Shown: one piece after another, positions 35,380 through 48,400 of the stretch
Layout: the number at the start of each line of letters is the position of its first letter
Position numbering within the stretch: position 1 is the first letter of the stretch
Assembly (NCBI RefSeq): GCF_963924675.1
Contig: NW_027077445.1
Coordinates: 1,054,001-1,118,000 of the forward strand
DNA length: 64,000 bases
Origin: Phocoena phocoena
Taxonomy: Eukaryota > Chordata > Mammalia > Artiodactyla > Phocoenidae
Direction: 5' to 3'
Position numbers and translations under genes: made by a program
The notes under the pieces: generated by a model
What the model saw: the letters and a program-made list of their open reading frames with translations, nothing else
What the model was told of the DNA's origin: nothing
Database searches by the model: none

Positions 35380-35815
35380 GTCCCAGGCAAAGCCCCTTAA
35401 AAATGCCTGGGAGATAAAAATAGAATCTGGGCAATAAAATAAAGTCTAACCATTTTTATCCTTTGTGCTTTGTCTAATTTCAGGTGCTCCTAGTGTCCCA
35501 CATACAGAGGTTCCACACCCGGCACTTCAGACCAGATTTCCTAGAGCAGAATGGCTCGATGACACTTCAGCTCCTGGGGCCCAGTTCAGACTCCGTGACA
35601 TAGAGCCTGAGCTGCAGCCAACCAGGTCCTCGAGAGCTCAGCCCCCTCCCTCCCAGTGACTCTGACAGGATCTCTACACAGCAGCCCAGCCCACAGCCCA
35701 CAGGGTAGCACCTCTCCATTCTCTGATCAAAATATAAAGTTTCCTTTGTTTTTGAACCAAACTCACTCTCGATCTATTGGCTCCAATGACACTGGGCAGG
35801 GGGACACTTGTTGGC
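35380..35815 (+). mobile_element. Possible ERV LTR or 3'-end region
   Basis: Downstream of the pol remnant lies a segment with two overlapping AATAAA signals at 35433-35443 and an AT-rich TATAAAGTTTCCTTTG stretch near 35734. It ends GACACTGGGCAGGGGGACA, the style of the R-U5 end of a class I LTR. Exact ends are unclear and I found no matching second LTR in the window. The assignment relies on position and composition. The alternative is ordinary intergenic sequence with chance polyadenylation signals. Confidence 0.35.
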
Positions 35816-36185
35816 GTCCACTCTGGAGGATCAGTAACAGAAATTGAGAACATTGTAACTTCAATGAACAGATGTGTGAGCCAAACTGTAATTAACATAG
35901 AACAGTGTATAAGGCTCGGGTAAAATAAGATGTTTCTAACACTTCCATTTGATATTTCCATCACTTTCTAATAAGCAAGTTCAGTGAAAAGGTTTGTCTT
36001 CTTTGTCAGGTCAATATTAGAGAAACAAAGTGATTTCTTTCCAAGGATGTACATCTAATAATCTTGGTTAAAGCTTCAATCTTGTTTTAAATGCTTTTGC
36101 ATTGAAAATGATACCTCTCTTTCAGCTCCCCCATTTCTGAGAAGCATAAAATCTTATAATTTATTATTACCAAAGGGAAATGTTA
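35816..36185. other. AT-rich sequence, nothing recognised
   Basis: AT-rich, without satellite landmarks, long open frames or repeats that I can identify. Confidence 0.5.
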
Positions 36186-36340
36186 GGAGGAGGGATAAAT
36201 TAACAGTTTGGGATTAACACATACACACTGCTATGTATGAAATCATCAGCAAGGAACTACTGTATAGCACAGGGAACTACACTCAATATTTTGCAATAAC
36301 CTATAAGGGGAAATGATCTGAAAAAGAATAGATATTTTTA
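36186..36340 (+). mobile_element. LINE-1 3'-UTR fragment
   Basis: Matches the sense 3' UTR of cetartiodactyl L1: GGAGGAGGGATAAATTAACAG, then ACTACTGTATAGCACAGGGA near 36257-36276, then CACTCAATATTTTGCAATAACC. It covers only the middle of the UTR; the tail and any coding part are missing. It is a relic without visible target-site duplications. Confidence 0.85.
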
Positions 36341-36550
36341 TTGACATCATCCATCAATGACAGTAAAAATGGAATCTAAGGGAAGACAGTGGTGAGTGCT
36401 TCTGACCCTGAAGACTTCAATCATCTAAAGTTTGGACTCTGCCTACTTCCCAAGGCCCTTAATGAACATATGTGTAGCCGTAGCTTAAAAAATTCCCCAG
36501 TTTGGGTTGCGGAGAGACACTGATATTGAAAATCCCCTGGTGTTCTCCTC
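36341..36550. other. Short transition into satellite, origin unclear
   Basis: No clear satellite or L1 match until about 36551. The GTAGCTTAAAAAATTCCCC stretch near 36480 may come from an old LTR, but I cannot support that. Confidence 0.4.
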
Positions 36551-38250
36551 ACATGAATGGGACCCTTCCTACACCTAAAACATGCCTGTCACACCCAGAG
36601 GATGGTATACCGTCTGATCGGGAAAAGTTTGGAAAAGGCATCTCATCTCCTCATCTCTTGGTGCTAGGGTTCACCACTCCAGCATCTTTACTAACAGTCT
36701 CCCCACTTGGAGATGTCAGCACTGTCAACATCCTGTTGCATACAGTTTGGAATTTGTCCAGAGGATGAAGCAGAAGGAGGAGGAACAATGAGAGACAAGT
36801 CCTAGGTGTTCGGACAGGCACATGTCACTCTAATTTCCAATCAGGAAGACGAATTGACCAAAGGCTAGGGTTGCCCATGGAAACAGAATAGGGCTTGAGG
36901 AATCCTGATGCTTTGTGGCCAGTTCCCATAAACACAAGTTGGAAAATGGAACTCAGGGGCACTAAAATTCACGAAACTGCAGAATTGAAAATATCTATCA
37001 CTGAAAAATGTCTTGAGGAAAGTCAGAGAAAAGGACTTGTAAGCAACGGAGAATGGCAGGAAAGGGATTGGAAGAGGTAGAAAGGACTCACCATTAAGCA
37101 CAAGAAAAGGGGCTGAACATTGCCAACATTGCAGTTGGCCAAAAAGGGTGTATGCGTCTTTTTCTGTATATATTCAAGAAAAGGGCATACACTTTTTTAG
37201 CCAACCAAACAGGTGGGCACTGGAAATCAATACTACAAAACATATCACTTTGCATCAGTCAGAAGAGCCGTCCTCATAAAGTGTAAACACCAGAAATGCA
37301 GGACAGGGCAAGGAGAAAAGGGAGCCCTGTGAGTCTTATAGTGGAAATGTATATTGCCAACGGTCACTCTGGATAAGTCTATTGTGTTTACTAAAGCATC
37401 TAAAAAATGAGCTACCGAGCACAGGGCACTTGCACTCATGGACGTATATCTTGGGAAAAACAAAAATCGAGAGGACACATGCACCCCAATGTTTACCACC
37501 TCTCTGTTTAAAAGATCCTCGACTAGGATATAACTTAAATGTATCTGCAGAGAAAAAACGGACAGAGATGTGGTGTTTATGTAGAGTGGAATATTACTCA
37601 GCCTGGAAATCAATGAAATACGGCCAGTTATAACAACTCCAGAGGAGTTACGTGTGATCATTCGAAGTCACATAATTCAAAAAGAAAAAGACATAAGATA
37701 TTACTAATACATGGAATGTTAACATGGCTACACATGAACTGAATTACAAAAGAGAAGAGGGTTTCAAATTAAGAAAATCAACTTATGCTTCCTTAAGGGG
37801 AAAGGTGAGTTGGAGTGCTGCATAAAACCAGAGATTGAAATTAGCACAGATACCCTTCCATAAGCCAAATATGTAATAGTCAATACCTACTCCTTGCTCA
37901 ACGAAATGGACTCAACACGCCATATTCAATGCCTAAGAATATACCGGATTAGTAAGAATGTTAAAACCCATGGACTTATATGTCTCCGTAAGAGAAACAA
38001 GCGCGTGTACAGCGGCATAAACGAAGCAGTGAAAATCCGATAAATCCCATTATTAAAATAAATTTCAAAAACAAAACACAATGACAGTGAAATAGGTAGC
38101 AATAATTAAATAATTCACTCAGGGCATGTGATGCAACCGGGATTTAACACATCTACACCCAGAGCTGCTTGAGACATAAGGCTGGACACTTCAGGCTGAT
38201 AGCATTGGTGAGTTTTGGTGAACAAATGCAGATCCTTTGAAGTCATACTG
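36551..38250 (+). repeat. Satellite block C, diverged left-edge monomer
   Basis: Recognisable from CCTAAAACATGCCTGTCAC and CTAACAGTCTCCCCACTTGG onward in the same orientation as block A, with many substitutions. The palindrome region (about 37135-37205) is badly decayed. The L1-derived part is closer to real L1 than in core monomers, for example GGAATATTACTCAGCC near 37589, where core copies have GCAATATCACTCAGCA. Divergence drops after about 37880, where sequence approaches the core consensus. Confidence 0.85.
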
Positions 38251-41200
38251 CATGGTAACCATACCAAGGGTCCCAACTCTCCAGGTTCAAGGGATTCTTT
38301 CTTCAGCTAAAACATGCGTGGGAAACGCCGAGTATGATCCAGCGTGTGATGAGGAAACGATTTAAAATGCATCTCAGTTTTCGTATCCTGGTCCTCGGGT
38401 TCACCATTCCAGACGGTTTACTAACACTCTCCCCGCTAGGAGAGTCAATGCCTTTAACATCCTGTGTGGCACAGCTTGCAATTTCTGCGCAAGATGAACA
38501 GGAATAGGGAGAACCAATGAGAGACTAGCTGTAGGTGTCTGCACGGGCAAATGTAACGCTCATTTCCCACCAGGAAGAGGAATTAACCAAAGGCTCAGAG
38601 TGCCCTGCCGGAAACAGATTAGGGCCTGAAGCACTCCTGCGGTTTTGTGCCCAGCTCACAAGAAAGCGAGTTGAAGAAAGTAGCTCAGGGGCACTGTAAT
38701 ACACAAACCTGCAGAAGTATAAATGACAACTATCCTCCAAAAATATATTGAAGTAAGCCTGCGAAGGGGACTTGAAAGCGGGGCAGAATTTCAGGAAAAC
38801 GATTGCAGGGGGTAGACTGGAATTGCCCTGAAAGCATAGGAAAAGAGGCAGAACGTCGACAATGATGCACTTGGGCAAAAAGTGCATATGCATTTTTTCC
38901 TGAATATATTCAGGAAAAAACGCATTCACCCTTTTTCGCAAACCAAGCAAGCCTGTAAAGGAAATCTGCACTACAATGAAGTCTCACTGCCCCCTGGGCA
39001 AAAGGGCCATCTGTAAAAAGTGTAAAATCCAGAAAGGTAGGACAGGATATGGAGAACAGGGAGCCTTGTTATGCTGATTGGCAGGATATAAATTGCCAAC
39101 AGCCACCCTGGAGAACTGTATGGTGTTTCCTGAAACACATAAGAAACAAAGCAACACAGCCTATGGAACTTCCACTTATGGTCCCAAAGATTACGGAAAT
39201 TAAAATCAAAAACAGAAAGCCACACCAATGTTTGGGACGGCTGTGTTCCCAAGAAGCTCGTCTACAGTACCAGGTAAATATCCTAGAAAGCAAAAAATGG
39301 ATAAAGAAGTTGTGGCACGTACGTACAATGCAATATCACTCAGCAATGAAATCTCTGTCATCAGGCCCGTAGCGGCATAATGAGTGGATGCAGGTACGGT
39401 GATTCTACGTGAACTACGACACACAGAAAAAGAAACATCATAAGATATCACTAATACACGGAATGTAAACTTGACAAAACATGAACTGAATTACAAAACA
39501 GCACAGTGTCTCAAATTTAGAAAACCAACTAGTGCTTGCTTATGGGGAAAGGTGCGTTGGGGTGCTGCATAAAACCAGAGACTGAAATTAGCACAGATAA
39601 CATTCCATAAGCCAAATATGTAATAGACAAGACCTACTCCTAGCTCAACGAAATGGACTCAACACCACATATTCAACGCCTAGGAATATACCTGACTAGG
39701 AAGAATCTTAAAACCCATGGATTTATATGTCTCCGTAAGAGAATCAAGCATGTGTACAGCGGCCGAAACACAGCAGTGAAAATCCGATAAATCCCATTAT
39801 CAAAATAAATTTCAAAAAAAAATCATAAAGACAGTGAAATAGAGAGCAATTCTTAAATAATTCACTCAGGGCATGTGATGCAACCGGGATTGACCACATC
39901 TACACCCAGAGCTGGTTGAGACATAAGGCTGGACACTTCAGGCTGATAGCATTGGTGAGTTTAGGTGAGCAAATGCACACCCTTTGAAGTCATACTGCAT
40001 GGTACCCATTCCATGGGTCCCAACTCTCCAGGTTCAAAGGATTCTTCCTCCAGCTAAAACATGCATGGGAAACCCACAGTATGGTCCACCGTGTGATTGG
40101 GAAACGATTTAAAATGCATCTCAGTTTTTGTATCCTTGTCCTTGGGTTCACCATTCCAGATGCTTTACTAACACTCTCCCCGCTTGGAGAGTCAGTGCCT
40201 TTAACCTCCTATTTGACACAGCTTGCAATTTCTGTGCAAGATGAACAGGAATAGGAGAAGCAATGAGAGACTAGATGTAGGTGTCTGCACGGGCAAATGG
40301 AACGCTCATTTCCCACCAGGAAGAGGAATTAACCAAAGGCTCAGCGTGCCCTGCCGGAAACAGAATAGGGCCTGAAGCAATCCTGCGGTTTTGTGCCCAG
40401 CTCACAAGAAAGCGAGTTGAAGAAAGGAGCTCAGGGGCACTGTAATTCAAAATCCTGGAGAGTTATAAATGACAGCGATCCTCCAAAAATATATTGAAGT
40501 AAGCCTGCGAAGGGGACTGGAGAGCGGGGCAGAATTTCAGGAAAACGATTGCAGGGGGTAGACTGGAATTGCCCTGAAAGCATAGGAAAAGAGGCACAAC
40601 GTCGACAATGATGCACTTGGCCAAAAAGGGCGTATGCGTTTTTTCCTGAATATATTCAGGAAAAAACGCATACGCCCTTTTTAGCCAACCAAGCAAGCCT
40701 GTTAAAGAAATCTGCACTACAATGAAGTCTCACGGCCCACCAGGCAAGAGGGCCATCTGAAAAAAGTGTAAAATCCAGAAAGGTAGGACAGGATATGGAG
40801 AACAGGGAGCCTTGTTATGCTGATTGGCAGGATGTAAATTGCCAGCAGCCACGCTGGAGAAGTGTATGGTGTTTCCTGAAACACGTAAGAAATAAAGCAA
40901 CACAGGCTATGGCAATTGCACTTATGGTCCTATTGCTTAGGGAAATTAAAATGAAAAACGGAGAGCCACCCCGAAGTTTGGGACGGCTGTGTTCCCAAAA
41001 AGCTCGTCTACAGTACCAGGTAAATATCCCAGAAAACAAAAAATGGATAAAGAAGTTGTGGCACGTACTTGCAATGCAATATCACTCAGCAATGAAATCT
41101 GTGTCATCAGGCCCGTTGCGGCATAGTGAGTGGATGCAGGTACGGTGATTCTACGTGAACTACGTCACACAGAAAAAGAAACATCATAAGATATCACTAA

Positions 41201-41649
41201 TACACGGAATGTAAACTTGACTACACATGAACTGAATTACAAAACAGAACAGGGTCTCAAATTTAGAAAACCAAGTAGTACTTGCTTATGGGGAAAGGTG
41301 CCTTGGGGTGCTGCATAAAACCAGAGACTGAAATTAGCACAGATAACATTCCATAAGCCAAATATGTAATAGACAAGACCTACTCCTTGCTCAACGAAAT
41401 GGACTCAACACCACATATTCAACGCCTAGGAATATACCTGACTAGGAAGAATCTTAAAACCCATGGATATATATGTCTCCATAAGAGAATCAAGCGTGTG
41501 TACAGCGGCCAAAACGCAGCCGTGAAAATCCGATAAATCCCATTATCAAAATAAATTTCGAAAACAAAACACAAAGACAGTGAAATAGAGAGCAATTCTT
41601 AAATAATTCACTCAGGGCATGTGATGCAACCGGGATTGACCACATCTAC

Positions 41650-44600
41650 ACCCAGAGCTGGTTGAGACATAAGGCTGGACACTTCAGGCTGATAGCATTG
41701 GTGAGTTTCGGTGAGCAAATGCAGACCCTTTGAAGTCATACTGCATGGTACCTATTCCACTGGTCCCAACTCTTCAGGTTCAAGGGATTCTTCCTCCAGC
41801 TAAAACATGCATGGGAAACCCACAGTATGGTCCACCGTGTGATAGGGAAACGATTTAAAATGCATCTCAGTTTTCGTATCCTGGTCCTCGGGTTCACCAT
41901 TCCAGATGCTTTACTAACACTCTCCCCGCTTGGAGAGTCAGTGCCTTTAACCTCCTCTTTGACACAGCTTGCAATTTCTGTGCAAGATGAACAGGAATAG
42001 GGAGAACCAATGAGAGACTAGCTGTAGGTGTCTGCACGGGCAAATGTAATGCTCATTTCCCACCAGGAAGAGGAATTAACCAAAGGCTCAGCGTGCCCTG
42101 CCGGAAACAGATTAGGGCCTGAAGCAATCCTGCGGTTTTGTGCCCAGCTCACAAGAAAGCGAGTTGAAGAAAGGAGCTCAGGGGCACTGTAATTCACAAA
42201 CCTGCAGAGTTATAAATGACAGCTATCCTCCAAAAATATATTGAAGTAAGCCTGCGCAGGGGAGTTGAAAGTGGGGCAGAATTTCAGGAAAACGATTGCA
42301 GGGGGTAGACTGGAAATTGCCCTGAAAGCATAGGAAAAGAGGCAGAACGTCGACAATGATGCACTTGGCCAAAAAGGGCGTATGCGTTTTTTCCTGAATA
42401 TATTCAGGAAAAAACGCATACGCACTTTTTGGCCAACCAAGCAAGCCTGTAAAGGAAATCTGCACTACAATGAAGTCTCACTGCCCCAGGGGCAAAAGGG
42501 CCATCTGAAAAAAGTGTAAAATCCAGAAAGGTAGGACAGGATATGGAGAACAGGGAGCCTTGTTATGCTGATTGGCAGGATGTAAATTGCCAACAGCCAG
42601 CCTGGAGAAGTGTATGGTGTTTCCTGAAACACATAAGAAACAAAGCAACACAGCCTATGGCACTTCCACTTATGGTCCTATAGCTTACGGAAATTAAAAT
42701 CAAAAACAGACAGCCACCCCAATATTTGGGACGGGTGTGTTCAGAAAAGCTCGTCTACAGTATCAGGTAAATATTCCAGAAAGCAAAAAATGGATAAAGA
42801 AGTTGTGGCACGTACGTACAATGCAATATCACTCAGCAATGAAATCTGTGTCATCAGGCCCGTAGCGGCATAGTGAGTGGATGCAGGTACGGTGATTCTA
42901 CGTGAACTACGTCACACAGAAAAAGAAACATCATAAGATATCACTAATACACGGAATGTAAACTTGACTACACATGAACTGAATTACAAAACAGAACAGG
43001 GTCTCAAATTTAGAAAACCAACTAGTGCTTGCTTATGGGGAAAGGTGCGTTGGGGTGCTGCATAAAACCAGAGACTGAAATTAGCACAGATAACATTCCA
43101 TAAGCCAAATATATAATAGACAAGACCTACTCCTTGCTCAACGAAATGGACTCAACACCACATATTCAACGTCTAGGAATATACCTGACTAGGAAGAATC
43201 TTAAAACCCATGGATATATATGTCTCCGTAAGAGAATCAAGCGTGTGTACAGCGGCCGAAACGCAGCAGTGAAAATCCGATAAATCCCATTATCAAAATA
43301 AATTTCGAAAACAAAACACAAAGACAGTGAAATAGAGAGCAATTCTTAAATAATTCACTCTGGGCATGTGATGCAACCGGGATTGACCACATCTACACCC
43401 AGAGCTGGTTGAGACATAAGGCTGGACACTTCAGGCTGATAGCATTGGTGAGTTTCGGTGAGCAAATGCAGACCCTTTGAAGTCATACTGCATGGTACCT
43501 ATTCCATGGCTCCCAACTCTTCAGGTTCAAGAGATTCTTCCTCCAGCTAAAACATGCATGGGAAACCCACAGTATGGTCCACCGTGTGATTGGGAAACGA
43601 TTTAAAATGCATCTCAGTTTTCCTATCCTGGTCCTCGGGTTCACCATTCCAGATGCTTTACTAACATTCTCCCTGCTTGGAGAGTCAGTGCCTTTAACCT
43701 CCTGTTTGGCACAGCTTGCAATTTCTGTGCAAGATGAACAGGAATAGGGAGAACCAATGAGAGACTAGCTGTAGGTGTCTGCATGGGAAAATGTAACACT
43801 CATTGCCCACCAGGAAGAGGAAGTAACCAAAGGCTCAGCGGGCCCTCCTGGAAACAGATTAGTGCCTGAAGCAATCCTGCGGTTTTCTGCTCAGCTAACA
43901 AGAAAGCGAGTTGAAGAAAGGAGCTCAGGGGCACTGTAATTCACAAACCTGCAGAGTTATAAATGACAGCTATCTTCCAAAAGTATATTGAAGTAAGCCT
44001 GCGAAGGGGACTTGAAAGCGGGGCAGAATTTCAGGAAAACGATTGCAGGGGGTAGACTGGAATGGCCATGAAAGCATAGGAAAACAGGCACAACGTCGAA
44101 AATGATGCACTTGGCCAAAAAGGGCGTATGCGTTTTTTCCTGAATATATTCAGGAAAAAACGCATATGCACTTTTTGGCCAACCAAGCAAGCCTGTAAAG
44201 GAAATCTGCACTACAATGAAGTCTCACTGCCCCCCTGGCAAAAGGGCCATCTGAAAAAAGTGTAAAATCCAGAAAGGTAGGACAGGATATGGAGAACAGG
44301 GAGCCTTGTTATGCTGATTGGCAGGATGTAAATTGCCAACAGCCACCCTGGAGAAGTGTATGGTGTTTCCTGAAACACGTAAGAAATAAAGGAACACACC
44401 CTATTGCAATTGCACTTATGGTCCTCTTGCTTAGGGAAATTAAAATCAAAAACAGAGATCCACCCCAAAGTTTGGGACGGCTGTGTTCCCAAGAATCTCG
44501 TCTACAGTACCAGGTAAATATCCCAGAAAGCAAAAAATGGATAAAGAAGTTGAGGCACGTACGTGCAATGCAATATCACTCAGCAATGAAATGTGTGTCA

Positions 44601-45400
44601 TCAGGCCCGTAGCGGCATAGTGAGTGGATGCAGGTACGGTGATTCTACGTGAACTACGTCACACAGAAAAAGAAACATCATAAGATATCACTAATACACG
44701 GAATGTAAACTTGACTACACATGAACTGAATTACAAAACAGAACAGGGTCTCAAATTTAGAAAACCAACTAGTGCTTGCTTATGGGGAAAGGTGCCTTGG
44801 GGTGCTGCATAAAACCAGAGACTGAAATTAGCACAGATAACATTCCATAAGCCAAATATGTAATAGACAAGACCTACTCCTTGCTCAACGAAATGGACTC
44901 AACACGACATATTCAACGCCTAGGAATATACCTGACTAGGAAGAATCTTAAAACCCATGGATTTATATGTCTCCATAAGAGAATCAAGCGTGTGTACAGC
45001 GGCATAAACGCAGCAGTGAAAATCCGATAAATCCCATTATCAAAATAAATTTCAAAAACAAAACACAAAGACAGTGAAATAGAGAGCAATTCTTAAACAA
45101 TTCACTCAGGGCATGTGATGCAACCGGGATTGACCACATCTACACCCACAGGTGGTTGAGACATAAGGCTGGACACTTCAGGCTGATAGCATTGGTGAGT
45201 TTCGGTGAGCAAATGCAGACCCTTTGAAGTCATACTGCATGGTACCCATTCCATGGGTCCCAACTCTCCAGGTTCAAGGGATTCTTCCTCCAGCTAAAAC
45301 ATGCATGGGAAACCCAGAGTATCGTCTACCGTGTGATTGGGAAACAATTTAAAATGCATCTCAGTTTTCGTATCCTGGTCCTCGGGTTCACCATTCCAGA
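41650..45400. repeat. Five-monomer-spaced duplication in the satellite, copy 1
   Basis: Rare variants here recur 8732-8733 bp to the right: CCACTGGTCC (41758 and about 50491), GATAGGGAAAC (41841 and 50574), AAGTAACCAA (43821 and 52553), CTATTGCAATTGC with AGAGATCCACC (44401 and 53133), and CTTAAACAATTC (about 45094 and 53826). Similarity breaks down left of about 41640 and right of about 45440. The edges are approximate. Confidence 0.75.
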
Positions 45401-48400
45401 TGCTTTACTAAAACTCTCCCCGCTTGGAGAGTCAGTGCCTTTAACCTCCTCTTTGGCACAGCTGGCAATTTCTGTGCAAGATGAACAGGAATAGGGAGAA
45501 CCAATGAGAGACTAGCTTAGGTGTCTGCACGGGAAAATGTAACGCTCATTTCCCACCAGTAAGAGGAATTAACCAAAGGCTCAGTGTGCCCTGCCGGAAA
45601 CAGATTAAGGCCTGAAGCAGTCCTGCGGTTTTGTGCCCAGCTCACAAGAAAGCGAGTTAAAGAAAGGAGCTCAGGGGCACTGTAATTCACAAACCTGCAG
45701 AGTTATAAATGACAGCTATACTCCAAAAATATATTGAAGTAAGCCTGCGAAGGGGACTTGAAAGCGGGGCAGAATTTCAGGAAAACGATTGCAGGGGGTA
45801 GACTGGAATTGCCCTGAAAGCATAGGAAAAGAGGCACAACGTCGATAATGATGCACTTGGCCAAAAAGGGCGTATGCGTTTTTTCCTGAATATATTCAGG
45901 AAAAAACGCATACGCCCTTTTTGGCCAACCAAGCAAGCCTCTAAAGGAAATCTGCACTACAATGAAGTCTCACTGCCCCCCGGACAAAAGGGCCATCTGA
46001 AAAAAGTGTAAAATCCAGAAAGGTAGGACAGGATATGGAGAACAGGGAGCCTTGTTTTGCGGATTGGCAGGATGTAAATTGCCAGCAGCCACCCTGGAGA
46101 AGTGTATGGTGTTTCCTGAAACATGTAAGAAACAAAGCAAACAGCCTATGGCACTTCCACTAATGGTCCTATAGCTTATGGAAATTAAAATCAAAAACAG
46201 ACAGCCACCCCAATATTTGGGACGGCTGTGTTCACAAGAAACTCGTCTACAGTATCAGGTAAATATCCCAGAAAGCAAAAAATGGATAAAGAAGTTGTGG
46301 CACGTACGTTCAATGCAGTATCACTCAGCAATGAAATCTGTGTCATCAGGCCCGTAGCGGCATACTGAGTGGATGCAGGTACGGTGATTCTACGTGAACT
46401 CCGTCACACAGAAAAAGAAACATCATAAGATATCACTAATACACGTAATGTAAACTTGACTACACATGAACTGAATTACAAAACAGAACAGGGTCTCAAA
46501 TTTAGAAAACCAACTAGTGCTTGCTAATGGGGAAAGGTGCCTTGGGGTGCTGCATAAAACCAGAGACTGAAATTAGCACAGATATCTTTCCATAAGCTAA
46601 ATATGTAATAGACAAGACCTACTCCTTGCTCAACGAAATGGTTCCCAACACCACATATTCAACGCCTAGGAATATACCTGACTAGGAAGAATCTTAAAAC
46701 CCATGGATATATATGTCTCCGTAAGAGAATCAAGCGTGTGTACAGCAGCCGAAACACAGCAGTGAAAATCCGATAAATCCCATTATCAAAATAAATTTCG
46801 AAAACAAAACACAAAGACAGTGAAATAGAGAGCAATTCTTAAGTAATTCACTCAGGGCATGTGATCCAACCGGGATTGACCACATCTACACCCAGAGGTG
46901 GTTGAGACATAAGGCTGGACACTTCAGGCTGATAGCATTGGTGAGTTTCGGTGAGCAAATGCAGACCCTTTGAAGTCATACTGCATGGTACCCATTCCAT
47001 GGGTCCCAACTCTCCAGGTTCAAGGGATTCTTCCTCCAGCTGAAACATGCATGGGAAACCCAGAGTATCGTCCACCGTGTGATTGGGAAACGATTTAAAA
47101 TGCATCTCAGTTTTCGTATCCTGGTCCTCGGGTTCACCATTCCAGATGCTTTACTAACACTCTCCCCGCTTGTAAAGTTAGTGCCTTTAACCTCCTCTTT
47201 GGCACAGCTTGCAATTTCTGTGCAAGATGAACAGAAATAGGGAGAACCAATGAGAGACTAGCTGTAGGTGTCTGCACGGGCAAATGTAATGCTCATTGCC
47301 GACCAGGAAGAGGAATTAAACAAAGGCTCAGCATGCCCTGCTGAAAACAGATTAGGGCCTGAAGCAATCCTGCGGTTTTGTGCCCAGCTCACAAGAAAGC
47401 GAGTTGAAGAAAGGAGCTAAGGGGCACTGTAATTCACAAACCTGCAGAGTTATAAATGACAGCTATCCTCCAAAAATATATTGAAGTAAGCCTGCGAAGG
47501 GGACTTGAAAGCGGGGCAGAATTTCAGGAAACGATTGCAGGGGGTAGACTGGAATTGCCCTGAAAGCATAGGAAAAGAGGCACAACGTCGACAATGATGC
47601 ACTTGGCCAAAAAGGGCGTATGCGTTTTTTCCTGAATATATTCAGGAAAAAACGCATACGCCCTTTTTGGCCAACCAAGCAAGCCTGTAAAGGAAATCTG
47701 CACTACAATGAAGTCTCACTGCCCCCCGGGCAAAAGGGCCATCTGAAAAAAGTGTAAAATCCAGAAAGGTAGGACAGGATATGGAGAACAGGGAGCCTTG
47801 TTATGCTGATTGGCAGGATGTAAATTGTGAACAGCGAACCTGGAGAAGTGTATGGTGTTTCCTGAAACACGTAAGAAATAAAGCAACACAGCCTATGGCA
47901 ATTGCACATATGGTCCTATTGCTTAGGGAAATTAAAATCAAAAACAGAGAGCCACCCCAAAGTTTGGGACGGCTGTGTTCCCAAGAAGCTCGTCTACAGT
48001 ACCAGGTAAATATCCCAGAAAGCAAAAAATCGATAAAGAAATTGTGGCACGTACATACAATGCAATATCACTCAGCAATGAAATCTGTGTCATCAGGCCC
48101 GTAGCGGCATAGTGAGTGGATGCAGGTACGGTGATTCTACGTGAACTACGTCACACAGAAAAAGAAACATCATAAGATATCACTAATACACGGAATGTAA
48201 ACTTGACTACACATGAACTGAATTACAAAACAGAACAGGGTCTCAAATTTAGATAACCAACTAGTGCTTTCTTATGGGAAAAGGCGCCTTGGGGTGCTGC
48301 ATAAAAGCAGAGACTGAAATTAGCACAGATAACTTTCCATAAGCCAAATATGTAATAGACAAAACCTACTCCTTGCTCAACGAAATGGACCCAACACCAC

